NCBI RefSeq assembly: GCF_002909445.1
Contig: NZ_PPXC01000004.1
Location: 186,001-250,000 of the forward strand
Reading direction: 5' to 3'
DNA: 64,000 nucleotides
DNA from: Arthrobacter glacialis
Lineage (GTDB): Bacteria > Actinomycetota > Actinomycetes > Actinomycetales > Micrococcaceae
A program made the translations under genes and the position numbers. Of the stretch, positions 1 to 7,220 are shown piece after piece. Positions within the stretch are counted from its first letter, which is position 1. Every line of letters begins with the position of its first letter. The notes beneath the pieces were generated by a model. The model was not told the DNA's origin. It saw only the letters and a list, made by a program, of their open reading frames with translations, and searched no databases.

Positions 1-1827
1 GCCGCCTCCTTCGGCTGCGACGAGCACCATGGGCCGAACCCGGATCGCAGCCGCCCCAGCGGATGGGCCCGGCGCAACATCCCGGGCCAGGTTCCGCCCG
101 CACGCTGCACTGCGATCCAACCAATCCTTGAAAGCCTTCGCGACCCCGGGCCTTGTGGCAAGCACGGACGGGTCTTGGACGGACTCAAGATCCCGGATCT
201 GGTGCAGGGCCGGATTGCCGCCACCGAATGACCCTACGGCGAGGACGATGGCAATGAGGGTCATGACCGGGGCTGCCCGGAGTCCCAGCGCTTCAAAGAT
301 CCGTGGTGGCCGCTGCCGCTGCAGGGCAACGGTGGCCAGCCCAATCACCATGGCCCAGGACCCGACTGCCAGCACCGCAGTTCCCGCGACACCGGCGGCC
401 GTGCTGGTCCACACTGGCAGGAAGGCAAAGGCTGACACGATGATGGCGAACAGTGCCAGCAGGACCAACGAAATCCGGATCGTTGCCGACCCGGCGACCT
501 CGCGGGGGTCCAAGAATTTTCCCCACGTGGCCCGGCACAATAATGCACCCGCCCCAAAGACGAGACCGGCCAGGGCAACTCCGAATGTCAGATAGAGGCC
601 AGCCACCCATTGTTGACCCGCGTCCCACCTCAGAGACCCCGCGATACCCAAGGCGATCGGGGCGGTGAAGGAACGGACCAGTGCCATGCCGGAAAAGGCC
701 AGAAAAACCATGGCCAGCACGTCGCCGCACCGCCACGCGTCCACGGCGCGTTGCCGGGAAGTCGGCCGTGGCGGGAGAGGCGCCACGGAGTCACCTCGAT
801 ATTCCATCCATATGCTCACGAGGGCAACGAGCAGGGGCAACCCCATGGCCACTCCGGTGCGCCAGTCCACGGGGACTGTGTGCCCGCCTCCCAACAAAAC
901 GGCGCCAATGCCCAGTACCAGAAGGACCTGAGGAATCATCCACATCCAGTAGCGGGGCGCATTGTCGGGCACCTGCTGTTCGCCGGCGTATAGGGACCAT
1001 GCCAGCTCGCTGCGGCGCCGCCCCAGGTAGAACAAGCCAAAGGACACCAAGAGCGCAGCCCAGCTCGTGATCAGAAATTTTCCCGGGCCCAAGTTGAGCC
1101 AGGCCCTCTGCGTGTCGGGCATTTGGTCATTGACGCCGGCAATTGGTAGCAGCGCCAGGGCCCCTATGAGCAGGACGGCGGCGAAGGCCAGACGGTGGAA
1201 AAACAAGGCGTTCCACGCGCGACCAACATTCCGCGAAACCCGCAGGCGCAGCCTGGCATATACAAAAACGGATGCCGCCAACGTCGCCAGCCCGGCCCAT
1301 TTCAGGAATGTTGCCAGCACGGCCAACCACGCCAGCTCTGTCATCAACGCCAGACCCGGTTGTTCATCCAGGCCCAAGGCATAGTTGCCAACGAGCTGGG
1401 TGGCCACTTCCAGCAGTTCACCGAGGATGACGGTGCCGATGGCCAGCTTCGCCACCTTTCTGGAGCCAAAAAACCTGCTCAGTAAGGAAATGTAGAGCAC
1501 CGCGAACAACACGTCGAGGCAGACGTAGATGGCCAGCAGGATCCTGACCTGGCTACAAATTCCCTCGTCCAGCCCCAGCCAAATGCCCCAGTTTTCCCAG
1601 CCCAACTGCGGGTCAAGGCCTTGCAGGGAACTGGCCGAGCCCGAGCGGCCTGTCTCGGTGGCCGTATCGGCAATCAGGCGGTCCACCTCAGCCATGGCGA
1701 TCCACACGGTCACGACCAGTAAGACCCGGGTCCCTGTAAACCAGCGCGTCAACCGCGCCAAGAGCGCCCGGTCGGGACGTTCGACAAGTGGGCGGGCATC
1801 CATGATCAGTGCAAGGAGTGCATTCAT
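1..1827 (-). CDS. Large multi-pass membrane protein, 3' end outside window (possible patatin-like phospholipase)
   Basis: An open frame of 609 codons without a stop runs from an ATG at 1825-1827 to base 1, so only the N-terminal part is present. The start is chosen because AGGAG lies six bases upstream. About 12 hydrophobic membrane segments span residues 33 to 545. A soluble stretch follows, and the visible part ends in MVLVAAEGGG, which resembles the glycine-rich loop that opens a patatin-like hydrolase domain. I infer a membrane-anchored patatin-type lipase, but the catalytic Ser and Asp lie beyond the edge. It is followed on the same strand by nothing visible and preceded by the antiporter gene 87 bp away. 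Confidence 0.75.
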   Translation of the reverse strand, partial: MNALLALIMDARPLVERPDRALLARLTRWFTGTRVLLVVTVWIAMAEVDRLIADTATETGRSGSASSLQGLDPQLGWENWGIWLGLDEGICSQVRILLAIYVCLDVLFAVLYISLLSRFFGSRKVAKLAIGTVILGELLEVATQLVGNYALGLDEQPGLALMTELAWLAVLATFLKWAGLATLAASVFVYARLRLRVSRNVGRAWNALFFHRLAFAAVLLIGALALLPIAGVNDQMPDTQRAWLNLGPGKFLITSWAALLVSFGLFYLGRRRSELAWSLYAGEQQVPDNAPRYWMWMIPQVLLVLGIGAVLLGGGHTVPVDWRTGVAMGLPLLVALVSIWMEYRGDSVAPLPPRPTSRQRAVDAWRCGDVLAMVFLAFSGMALVRSFTAPIALGIAGSLRWDAGQQWVAGLYLTFGVALAGLVFGAGALLCRATWGKFLDPREVAGSATIRISLVLLALFAIIVSAFAFLPVWTSTAAGVAGTAVLAVGSWAMVIGLATVALQRQRPPRIFEALGLRAAPVMTLIAIVLAVGSFGGGNPALHQIRDLESVQDPSVLATRPGVAKAFKDWLDRSAACGRNLARDVAPGPSAGAAAIRVRPMVLVAAEGGG

Positions 1828-1914
1828 GACCGGCTCCTGACCCCGCAGAGAAACCAACACAGCATGTTCAGTACAGTGGACACCCGACGCCGTGCAAGGT
1901 CAAGGATTGACTTT

Positions 1915-3489
1915 CTAGTTCTCCGGCATGATCATGGTGCGCAGGTCCAGCTGGCGCAGCACCCTGTCCACCACCTCCGGGTCAGCCTCCGGTTCGTTGC
2001 GGGCGCTCAGGACCTCGGCCCGGGCGGCGTCCAGGGCAATGGTTTGCACAGCAATGGCCAATTCCCGGCCACGACGACGGCGCTCGTCAGCGTCTTCATT
2101 CTTCAGGCTGCCATCAAGGAGTTCCGCGTGCAGCCGTTTCATCTTTTCCTTGACCAGGGACAGCTTTTCCGGCGGCAGGTTCTTAATGATCTCGTTGTCC
2201 CGCAAGGCGGCAATGGCCGCGTCCTGGGCACGCAGGGCCAAGACCTTGGCCGCCTCACGTTCCTCCACGCCGTCGTCCGTGGCTTTCAGGACCCGCATGA
2301 GCCAGGGCAGCGTGAGCCCCGGCAGCACCAGCGTGGTCAGCAGCACGGCGCAGGCGACGACGATAATCTCATGCCGCGCGGGGAACGCTTCCCCGGTGGG
2401 CAGCACCGTGGGCAGCGCCAGGGCCAAGGCCAAAGTGGCCAGCCCGCGCATGCCGCACCAGGTGAGGATGATGACGTCCTTGAGGCTGGTGGGCGGAAGG
2501 TCGCCGTCGTGCTTCTTGGAAAGCAGCGCCAGCAGGCCAAACCAGAGGAAACGCACCACAATCACCAGAACGCTGACTGCCACGGCCGCGGGCAGCATGC
2601 CCCAAATATCCGAGCCCTCGGACTTGATGACTTCGCGAACTTCCAGTCCCACCAAGCCAAAGGCGAGCCCCGTCACGAGCAGCTCAACCACGTCCCAGAA
2701 GGCGGCACGGGTGATGCGCTCGGTGGCGTCCTCGGCCCGGGCATGGCGTTTGATCTCCAACGCGGTGACCACCACGGCGATGACGCCCGAGGCGTGGACT
2801 TCCTCGGCCAGGATGTACGCGGCAAAGGGAACAATGAGTGTCACGGCGCTGCGGGCCACGGAGGAGGTGATGAGCTTGGTGATCACGCCCGTCAGCCAGC
2901 CCATCAGCATGCCAACCGCCACGGCAACCACGGCGCCGAGCAGGAATTCACCCACCACGTCCACGCCGAACGGCTGACCGTCCATGGTGCTGGCCACGGC
3001 GGCCTGGAAGATGACGATGGCTGCGGCGTCGTTGAACAAACCTTCACTTTGCAGGACAGTGATCAGCCTGCGCGGCATGTGGACACGGCCGGCCACTGAT
3101 TCCACGGCCACCGGGTCCGGCGGCGCACACATGGCGCCCAGGGCGATCGCAGCAGGTAGGCCAATGCCCGGAATCAACAGCCACGCCGCGCCTGCCACCA
3201 TGGCCGTGGAGACAACCACCAGGGCAACGGCCAGCATGATTATGGTGCGCCACCGGACCCGGAAGACCGCCCACGAACTTTTCTGCGCCGTAGCGAACAA
3301 CAAGGGTGGCAGGAAGATGGGCAGGATCAGCTCGGGGTTGATCCGCAGATCGGGGAACCCTGGAATGAAGGTCAGGGCTCCTGCCATGATGAGCATGAGC
3401 ACCGGGTAGGGCAGCCTGAGCTTGTCCCCCAACCCGACGGCAAGCACTGTGGCGAATAAGAGTCCGATGATCAATACGAGCTGTTCCAC
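1915..3489 (-). CDS. CPA1-family Na+/H+ antiporter
   Basis: A 524-residue protein with about 12 membrane segments in residues 1-400 and a charged cytoplasmic tail of about 120 residues. The ion-binding signatures of the CPA1 (NhaP/NHE) family are visible: PPDPVAV around Asp125 and SEGLFNDAAAI with Asn153-Asp154. An Asn-Asp pair is typical of electroneutral exchangers in this superfamily. The expected role is Na+ (or K+)/H+ exchange in the cytoplasmic membrane for pH and salt homeostasis. The start is a GTG at 3487-3489 without a clear ribosome-binding site; no better upstream start exists before the neighbouring gene. Confidence 0.9.
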   Translation of the reverse strand: MEQLVLIIGLLFATVLAVGLGDKLRLPYPVLMLIMAGALTFIPGFPDLRINPELILPIFLPPLLFATAQKSSWAVFRVRWRTIIMLAVALVVVSTAMVAGAAWLLIPGIGLPAAIALGAMCAPPDPVAVESVAGRVHMPRRLITVLQSEGLFNDAAAIVIFQAAVASTMDGQPFGVDVVGEFLLGAVVAVAVGMLMGWLTGVITKLITSSVARSAVTLIVPFAAYILAEEVHASGVIAVVVTALEIKRHARAEDATERITRAAFWDVVELLVTGLAFGLVGLEVREVIKSEGSDIWGMLPAAVAVSVLVIVVRFLWFGLLALLSKKHDGDLPPTSLKDVIILTWCGMRGLATLALALALPTVLPTGEAFPARHEIIVVACAVLLTTLVLPGLTLPWLMRVLKATDDGVEEREAAKVLALRAQDAAIAALRDNEIIKNLPPEKLSLVKEKMKRLHAELLDGSLKNEDADERRRRGRELAIAVQTIALDAARAEVLSARNEPEADPEVVDRVLRQLDLRTMIMPEN

Positions 3490-3498
3490 GCAATGTAT

Positions 3499-3546
3499 TT
3501 TACGGGGTCAGCACCTGGGCGATTTACGGGGTCAGCACCTGGGCGA
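3499..3546. repeat. Perfect 24-bp tandem duplication
   Basis: Two identical 24-bp units (3499-3522 and 3523-3546) lie head to tail. The unit includes the last codons and the stop of the NAD(P)-binding protein gene on the minus strand, so the sequence after its TAA repeats the coding end and carries a second in-frame TAA. Confidence 0.95.
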
Positions 3547-4189
3547 TTGACTCGTGCCCGTCTGTGAACTCGATGGTTCGCATGATGGTTCTGGGATGCT
3601 GGAGCACGGCTGCTGCCACGAGGGCCACGTTGCCGCGCGAGGTGTTGGTGGATGCGGCAGGGTCGCGCTCCGCTGCCGGGGTGGGGTCAATCAAGCCCGT
3701 GGGTTCGTCCAGGGTCAAAGCGCCGGGGGCCAGGATGGTCCATGCCAAGGAACTTGCCGACCGCAGGTGCTCATCGGCGGCCGCTTTCGCTTCGGCGTAG
3801 GCGTGGAAGCTGTTCTCCGGCGGGACCCCGTGGTCCGTCCTGGCACCCAGGTAGGAGACCATGATGTATCTCTGGACGTCGGCTGCAACGGCCGCATCAA
3901 TGGTGGCGATGGCCGCATCCCGGTCCACGGCGTACGTGCGCTCGGGGCTTCCACCGCCAGCACCGGCGGACCAGATGACAGCGTCTTGGCCGGCAAAGAG
4001 GTCGGCGAGCTCGTCAACCGAGGAGGAACCGACGTCGTGCACCACGGGCATGGCGCCGGTGGCTGCCACAGCGTCGATCTGGGCGGCATTGCGGATCACC
4101 GAGGTGACCTCCAGGCCCGCAGCTGTCAGCAATGGCGCCAGCAGCATCGCAATCTTCCCGTGCCCGCCAATTATCAGAACCTTCTTCAT
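3524..4189 (-). CDS. NAD(P)-binding protein, atypical SDR family
   Basis: A 221-residue Rossmann-fold protein. The N-terminus MKKVLIIGGHGKIA carries the GGxGxI/A nucleotide-binding loop of atypical short-chain dehydrogenases. A YAEAKAAAD segment near residue 130 replaces the classical YxxxK, as in SDR_a5/NmrA-like proteins. Residues 105-115 (RYIMVSYLGA) form the expected beta-strand with the Ser position. The substrate cannot be predicted. The start is supported by GGGAG nine bases upstream. It probably acts as a cytosolic oxidoreductase or redox-sensing protein. Its 3' end is duplicated (see 3499-3546). Confidence 0.85.
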   Translation of the reverse strand: MKKVLIIGGHGKIAMLLAPLLTAAGLEVTSVIRNAAQIDAVAATGAMPVVHDVGSSSVDELADLFAGQDAVIWSAGAGGGSPERTYAVDRDAAIATIDAAVAADVQRYIMVSYLGARTDHGVPPENSFHAYAEAKAAADEHLRSASSLAWTILAPGALTLDEPTGLIDPTPAAERDPAASTNTSRGNVALVAAAVLQHPRTIMRTIEFTDGHESIAQVLTP

Positions 4190-4313
4190 TGTTTCTCCCT
4201 CGCATTGGATTGAACCGTTGGGGGCAGCCTACGCCACGAGTCTCTGCGCGCACTGGGAGCCGGATCAATTCGGGGTCACTTGCCACCGCGAGATGTGGTT
4301 CCGGGGAAACAAG

Positions 4314-4348
4314 AAGGCCCCTTTCACACATAGTGCGAAAGGGGCCTT
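4314..4348. terminator. Hairpin terminator after tRNA-Met
   Basis: Perfect 12-bp arms at 4314-4325 and 4337-4348 enclose an 11-base loop. It sits five bases beyond the 3' end of the minus-strand tRNA-Met and is followed on that strand by a T-rich stretch. Confidence 0.8.
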
Positions 4349-4352
4349 TCTG

Positions 4353-4426
4353 TAGCGGCACCGAGACTCGATCTCGGGACCTCACGATTATGAGTCGTGC
4401 GCTCTAACCAACTGAGCTATGCCGCC
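4353..4426 (-). tRNA. tRNA-Met (CAT)
   Basis: 74 nt cloverleaf on the minus strand. The acceptor pairs GGCGGCA with TGCCGCT, the D-loop is TAGCTCAGTTGGTTAGAGC, and the anticodon CAT lies at plus-strand bases 4390-4392. The discriminator base is A and CCA is not encoded. The G1-U72 pair, absent initiator features and the similarity to actinobacterial elongator tRNA-Met favour that identity over lysidine tRNA-Ile. Confidence 0.95.
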
Positions 4427-4490
4427 ATAAATGAGAGTGGCCCGTGCCGCCCCGGACAAAACCGTCTTGACACGAGCCTTCTCATTTGCG

Positions 4491-4562
4491 AGCCCCCCAC
4501 CGGAATCGATCCGGTGACCTCGTTCTTACCAAGAACGCGCTCTACCACTGAGCTAGGGGGGC
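4491..4562 (-). tRNA. tRNA-Thr (GGT)
   Basis: 72 nt cloverleaf on the minus strand. The acceptor pairs GCCCCCC with GGGGGGC, the anticodon stem is CGTTC/GAACG, and the anticodon GGT is at plus-strand bases 4528-4530. The T arm is CACCGGATCGATTCCGGTG. It lies 64 bp upstream of tRNA-Met on the same strand and is probably co-transcribed with it. Confidence 0.95.
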
Positions 4563-4756
4563 AACGAGAAAATACTTTACCAGTGGATTGGCAGGAAGTG
4601 AAATCGAGGAACGCCCCTAACGCCACAAGCGGCGTACCCGGCACTCATTCGGCCCAAAAAGTCATAGAAAAGGCGTCCTGAAACCGCTAAAACTCAATGA
4701 ACTTCACCCTCTTGACGCATGATGAATGAGTTGCGTCACATGGGGTGGAATGCAAG

Positions 4757-4794
4757 AAAAGGGCCGGTTGTCTTTATGACAACCGGCCCTTTTT
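4757..4794 (-). terminator. Rho-independent terminator of the DEAD-box helicase gene
   Basis: A 15-16 bp GC-rich stem (AAGGGCCGGTTGTC paired with its complement) with a five-base loop, flanked by A and T runs. It lies about 20 bp after the helicase stop codon. Confidence 0.9.
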
Positions 4795-4814
4795 AGCACC
4801 CTAGGGCGTGGTTG

Positions 4815-6773
4815 TTACCACTTGCCCTTGCTGTTGAAGCTCTGGCCACCCTCGTGACGGGGACGACGGTCGCCGCCACCGTGACCTGTGTGGCCCTGGC
4901 CGCGATCGCTGCTGAAGCCGCGGTCGTTGCCACGCTCTGCGCCACGCTCTGCGCCACGGTCTGCGCCGCGGTATCCGCCGCTGCGGTCGCCGTCGAACTT
5001 CTTTTTGAAGCCGCCCTGGCCGCGGTCGTTACGCTCGCCGCCGCCCTGGTAGGGAGCGCCTGTGCCTCCACCGGAGGGGCGACGGCCCTTGTCGAGCTCG
5101 AGGTTGATGAGCTCGCCGCTGATGCGGGTCTTGCTCAGTGCACGCCACTGGTCTTTGCTCAGCTCTGCCGGCAATTCCACCAAGGTGTGATCGGCGCGGA
5201 TGTCAATGCCGCCGATCTGTGAAGAGGACAGGCCGCCTTCGTTGGCAATGGCGCCAACAATGGAGCCGGGCATGACGCGCTGGCGACGGCCTACCGAGAT
5301 ACGGTAGGTGGCGTTGCCTTCGGTCAGGGTGCGGGTCGGGCCGCGGGAGCCGAAGCCGTCCTTGGAGCGTTCCTTCTTCTGGTATTCAGGTGCTGCCGGC
5401 AGGTCGTTGACCAGCAACGGCTGTCCGCCCTGTGCCATGACAGCCAAGGCTGCGGCAATCTCCGAGGCGGGAACGTCGTGCTCCTGCTCGTAGGAGGCGA
5501 TCAGGTCGCGGAACTTGGCAACGTCCTGGCTGGCCAGGGTTTCGGTGATCTTCTCAGCGAACTTGCCCATGCGCAGGGTGTTGATGGTTTCGGCGCTGGG
5601 CAGGTGCATCTGATCCACCGGCTGGCGAGTAGCCTTCTCGATGGCGCGCAGCAAGTACTTCTCACGGGGAGTCATGAACAAGATCGCGTCACCTGAACGG
5701 CCAGCGCGGCCGGTACGACCAATGCGGTGAACGTAGGATTCGGTGTCATGCGGGATGTCGTAGTTGATGACGTGAGTGATGCGCTCCACGTCCAAACCAC
5801 GGGCAGCAACGTCGGTGGCGACCAGGATATCGATCTTGCCGTCGCGGAGCGCCTCAATGGTGCGCTCACGCTGCTGCTGCGGGATGTCACCGTTGATGGC
5901 GGCAGCCAAGAAGCCGCGTGCCTTCAGTTTGTCAGCCAGGTCCTCGGTAGCCATCTTGGTGCGAACGAACGCGATAACGCCCTCGAACTGCTCAACCTCA
6001 AGCACGCGGGTCAGCGCATCGAGCTTGTGCGGGCCCATGACCTGCAGGTAACGCTGGCGGGTGTTGGCACCTGTGGTGGTCTTGGACTTTACAGTCACCT
6101 CGGCGGGGTTGTTCAGGTACTGCTTGGAGATACGGCGGATCTGGCCAGGCATCGTGGCGGAGAACAGGGCAACCTGCTTCTCCTTCGGTGTCTCAGCCAG
6201 AATCTTCTCTACATCTTCAGCAAAGCCCATGCGCAGCATCTCATCGGCTTCATCCAAGACCAGGTACTGCAGGTTGGACAAGTCCAAGGAACCCTTGGAG
6301 AGGTGGTCGATGACGCGGCCGGGGGTACCGACTACAACCTGTGCACCGCGGCGCAAACCGGCCAGCTGCGGGCCGTAAGCCGAGCCACCGTAAACGGGGA
6401 GAACGGAGAAGTTGTCCATGTACTTGGCGTACGAGGTGAAAGCTTCTGCAACCTGCAGGGCCAATTCACGGGTAGGTGCCAAAACCAGGATCTGGGTGTC
6501 CTTGGTGGGACCGTTGAGGTCCATCAGCTCAGCCATGCGGGACAGGGCGGGGACGGCGAATGCTGCAGTCTTGCCTGTACCGGTCTGCGCCAAACCAACA
6601 ACGTCGCGGCCTTCAAGCAGCAACGGAATGGTGGCGGCCTGGATGGGTGAGGGCTTCTCGTAGCCAACGTCGCTCAGGGCAGACAGCACACGGCCGTCAA
6701 TACCCAAGTCAGCGAAAGTAGTTTCGTTTTCTTCCTCGGTCTCCGGGGAAGTTTCTGTCAAGTTTTCGGGCAT
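4815..6773 (-). CDS. deaD: DEAD-box ATP-dependent RNA helicase
   Basis: The family signature motifs appear in order: Q motif (GYEKPSPIQ), AQTGTGKT (Walker A), PTRELA, TPGR, LDEADEM, SAT, ARGLD and HRIGRTGR. After the two RecA domains come a DbpA/CsdA-type RNA-binding domain (TYRISVGRRQRVMPGSIVG, then IDIRADHTLVELP) and a Gly/Arg/Asp-rich tail of about 80 residues ending in GGQSFNSKGKW, as in cold-shock helicases of the DeaD/CsdA type. It unwinds structured RNA during ribosome assembly or mRNA decay. I choose the ATG at 6773 because GAGGA precedes it at suitable spacing; an ATG seven codons earlier (6794) has no ribosome-binding site. The gene has a long untranslated leader, in keeping with cold-shock control. 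Confidence 0.95.
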   Translation of the reverse strand: MPENLTETSPETEEENETTFADLGIDGRVLSALSDVGYEKPSPIQAATIPLLLEGRDVVGLAQTGTGKTAAFAVPALSRMAELMDLNGPTKDTQILVLAPTRELALQVAEAFTSYAKYMDNFSVLPVYGGSAYGPQLAGLRRGAQVVVGTPGRVIDHLSKGSLDLSNLQYLVLDEADEMLRMGFAEDVEKILAETPKEKQVALFSATMPGQIRRISKQYLNNPAEVTVKSKTTTGANTRQRYLQVMGPHKLDALTRVLEVEQFEGVIAFVRTKMATEDLADKLKARGFLAAAINGDIPQQQRERTIEALRDGKIDILVATDVAARGLDVERITHVINYDIPHDTESYVHRIGRTGRAGRSGDAILFMTPREKYLLRAIEKATRQPVDQMHLPSAETINTLRMGKFAEKITETLASQDVAKFRDLIASYEQEHDVPASEIAAALAVMAQGGQPLLVNDLPAAPEYQKKERSKDGFGSRGPTRTLTEGNATYRISVGRRQRVMPGSIVGAIANEGGLSSSQIGGIDIRADHTLVELPAELSKDQWRALSKTRISGELINLELDKGRRPSGGGTGAPYQGGGERNDRGQGGFKKKFDGDRSGGYRGADRGAERGAERGNDRGFSSDRGQGHTGHGGGDRRPRHEGGQSFNSKGKW

Positions 6774-7138
6774 GGTCAAAATGTCCTCATTCATAGGGCC
6801 AAGCGGCGAGGTTGCCGCATTGCAGAAATCCAGCCGCTACTCGGCATCCCGGGCAGGATCTCGCGCCATGTATGCGCCGTTGGTACGGCCGCCGATGTTG
6901 AAAGTAACCAACACCGCATGGCGTTTCTTTGCCGGCAATCCCCTATGAACGCTACTTGCCCGCACAAAAACGTTGCGGGCCCCAAACACTTCAGGCTCCT
7001 GCCTCAAAAATTGGGCAGAAAATAAAAGGAGATACCGGAGTGGGGGATATTTAAATTGTAGGGCATACCTTACCGCCATGACAGAGCTAAAGTCGATGCC
7101 GACCAGTGAGGTTCGGCACATGCCCCTCCCTCCTTAAA
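6774..7138 (-). promoter_or_regulatory. Long untranslated leader/promoter region of the helicase gene
   Basis: No convincing gene is seen in these 365 bases; the short frames here lack protein-like composition. On the minus strand TACAAT (plus 7055-7060) followed by an AT-rich stretch is a plausible -10 element with TGTCAT about 17 bases upstream. This would give a leader of about 270 nt, a size known for cold-shock helicase mRNAs. The leader fold cannot be assessed by eye. Confidence 0.4.
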
Positions 7139-7210
7139 CAACTAGCCCGCAGAAAACACCGAAAATCACGTCGAAACCGTGAATTTTCGCCGTTTTCTGC
7201 GGGTTAGTTG
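7139..7210. repeat. Long intergenic palindrome, family 1 copy A
   Basis: Left arm 7139-7157 (CAACTAGCCCGCAGAAAAC) pairs with 7192-7210 with one mismatch. An inner stem CGAAAAT..CACG / CGTG..ATTTTCG closes a seven-base loop. It lies 11 bp past the stop of the GH110 gene. It shares its outer arm with the palindromes at 23181 and 51181. Confidence 0.9.
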
Positions 7211-7220
7211 GCGTGAAGGG

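Noticed and set aside
1864-3099. 411-codon plus-strand frame opposite the antiporter
   Set aside because: It is antisense to a clear membrane protein and is rich in His, Gln and Gly from reversed codons.
5727-6650. Long plus-strand frame opposite the helicase
   Set aside because: Mirrors conserved helicase motifs on the other strand; no start signal.
6837-7121. 94-codon minus-strand frame in the helicase leader
   Set aside because: No ribosome-binding site, no family, and it spans the predicted -10 element.
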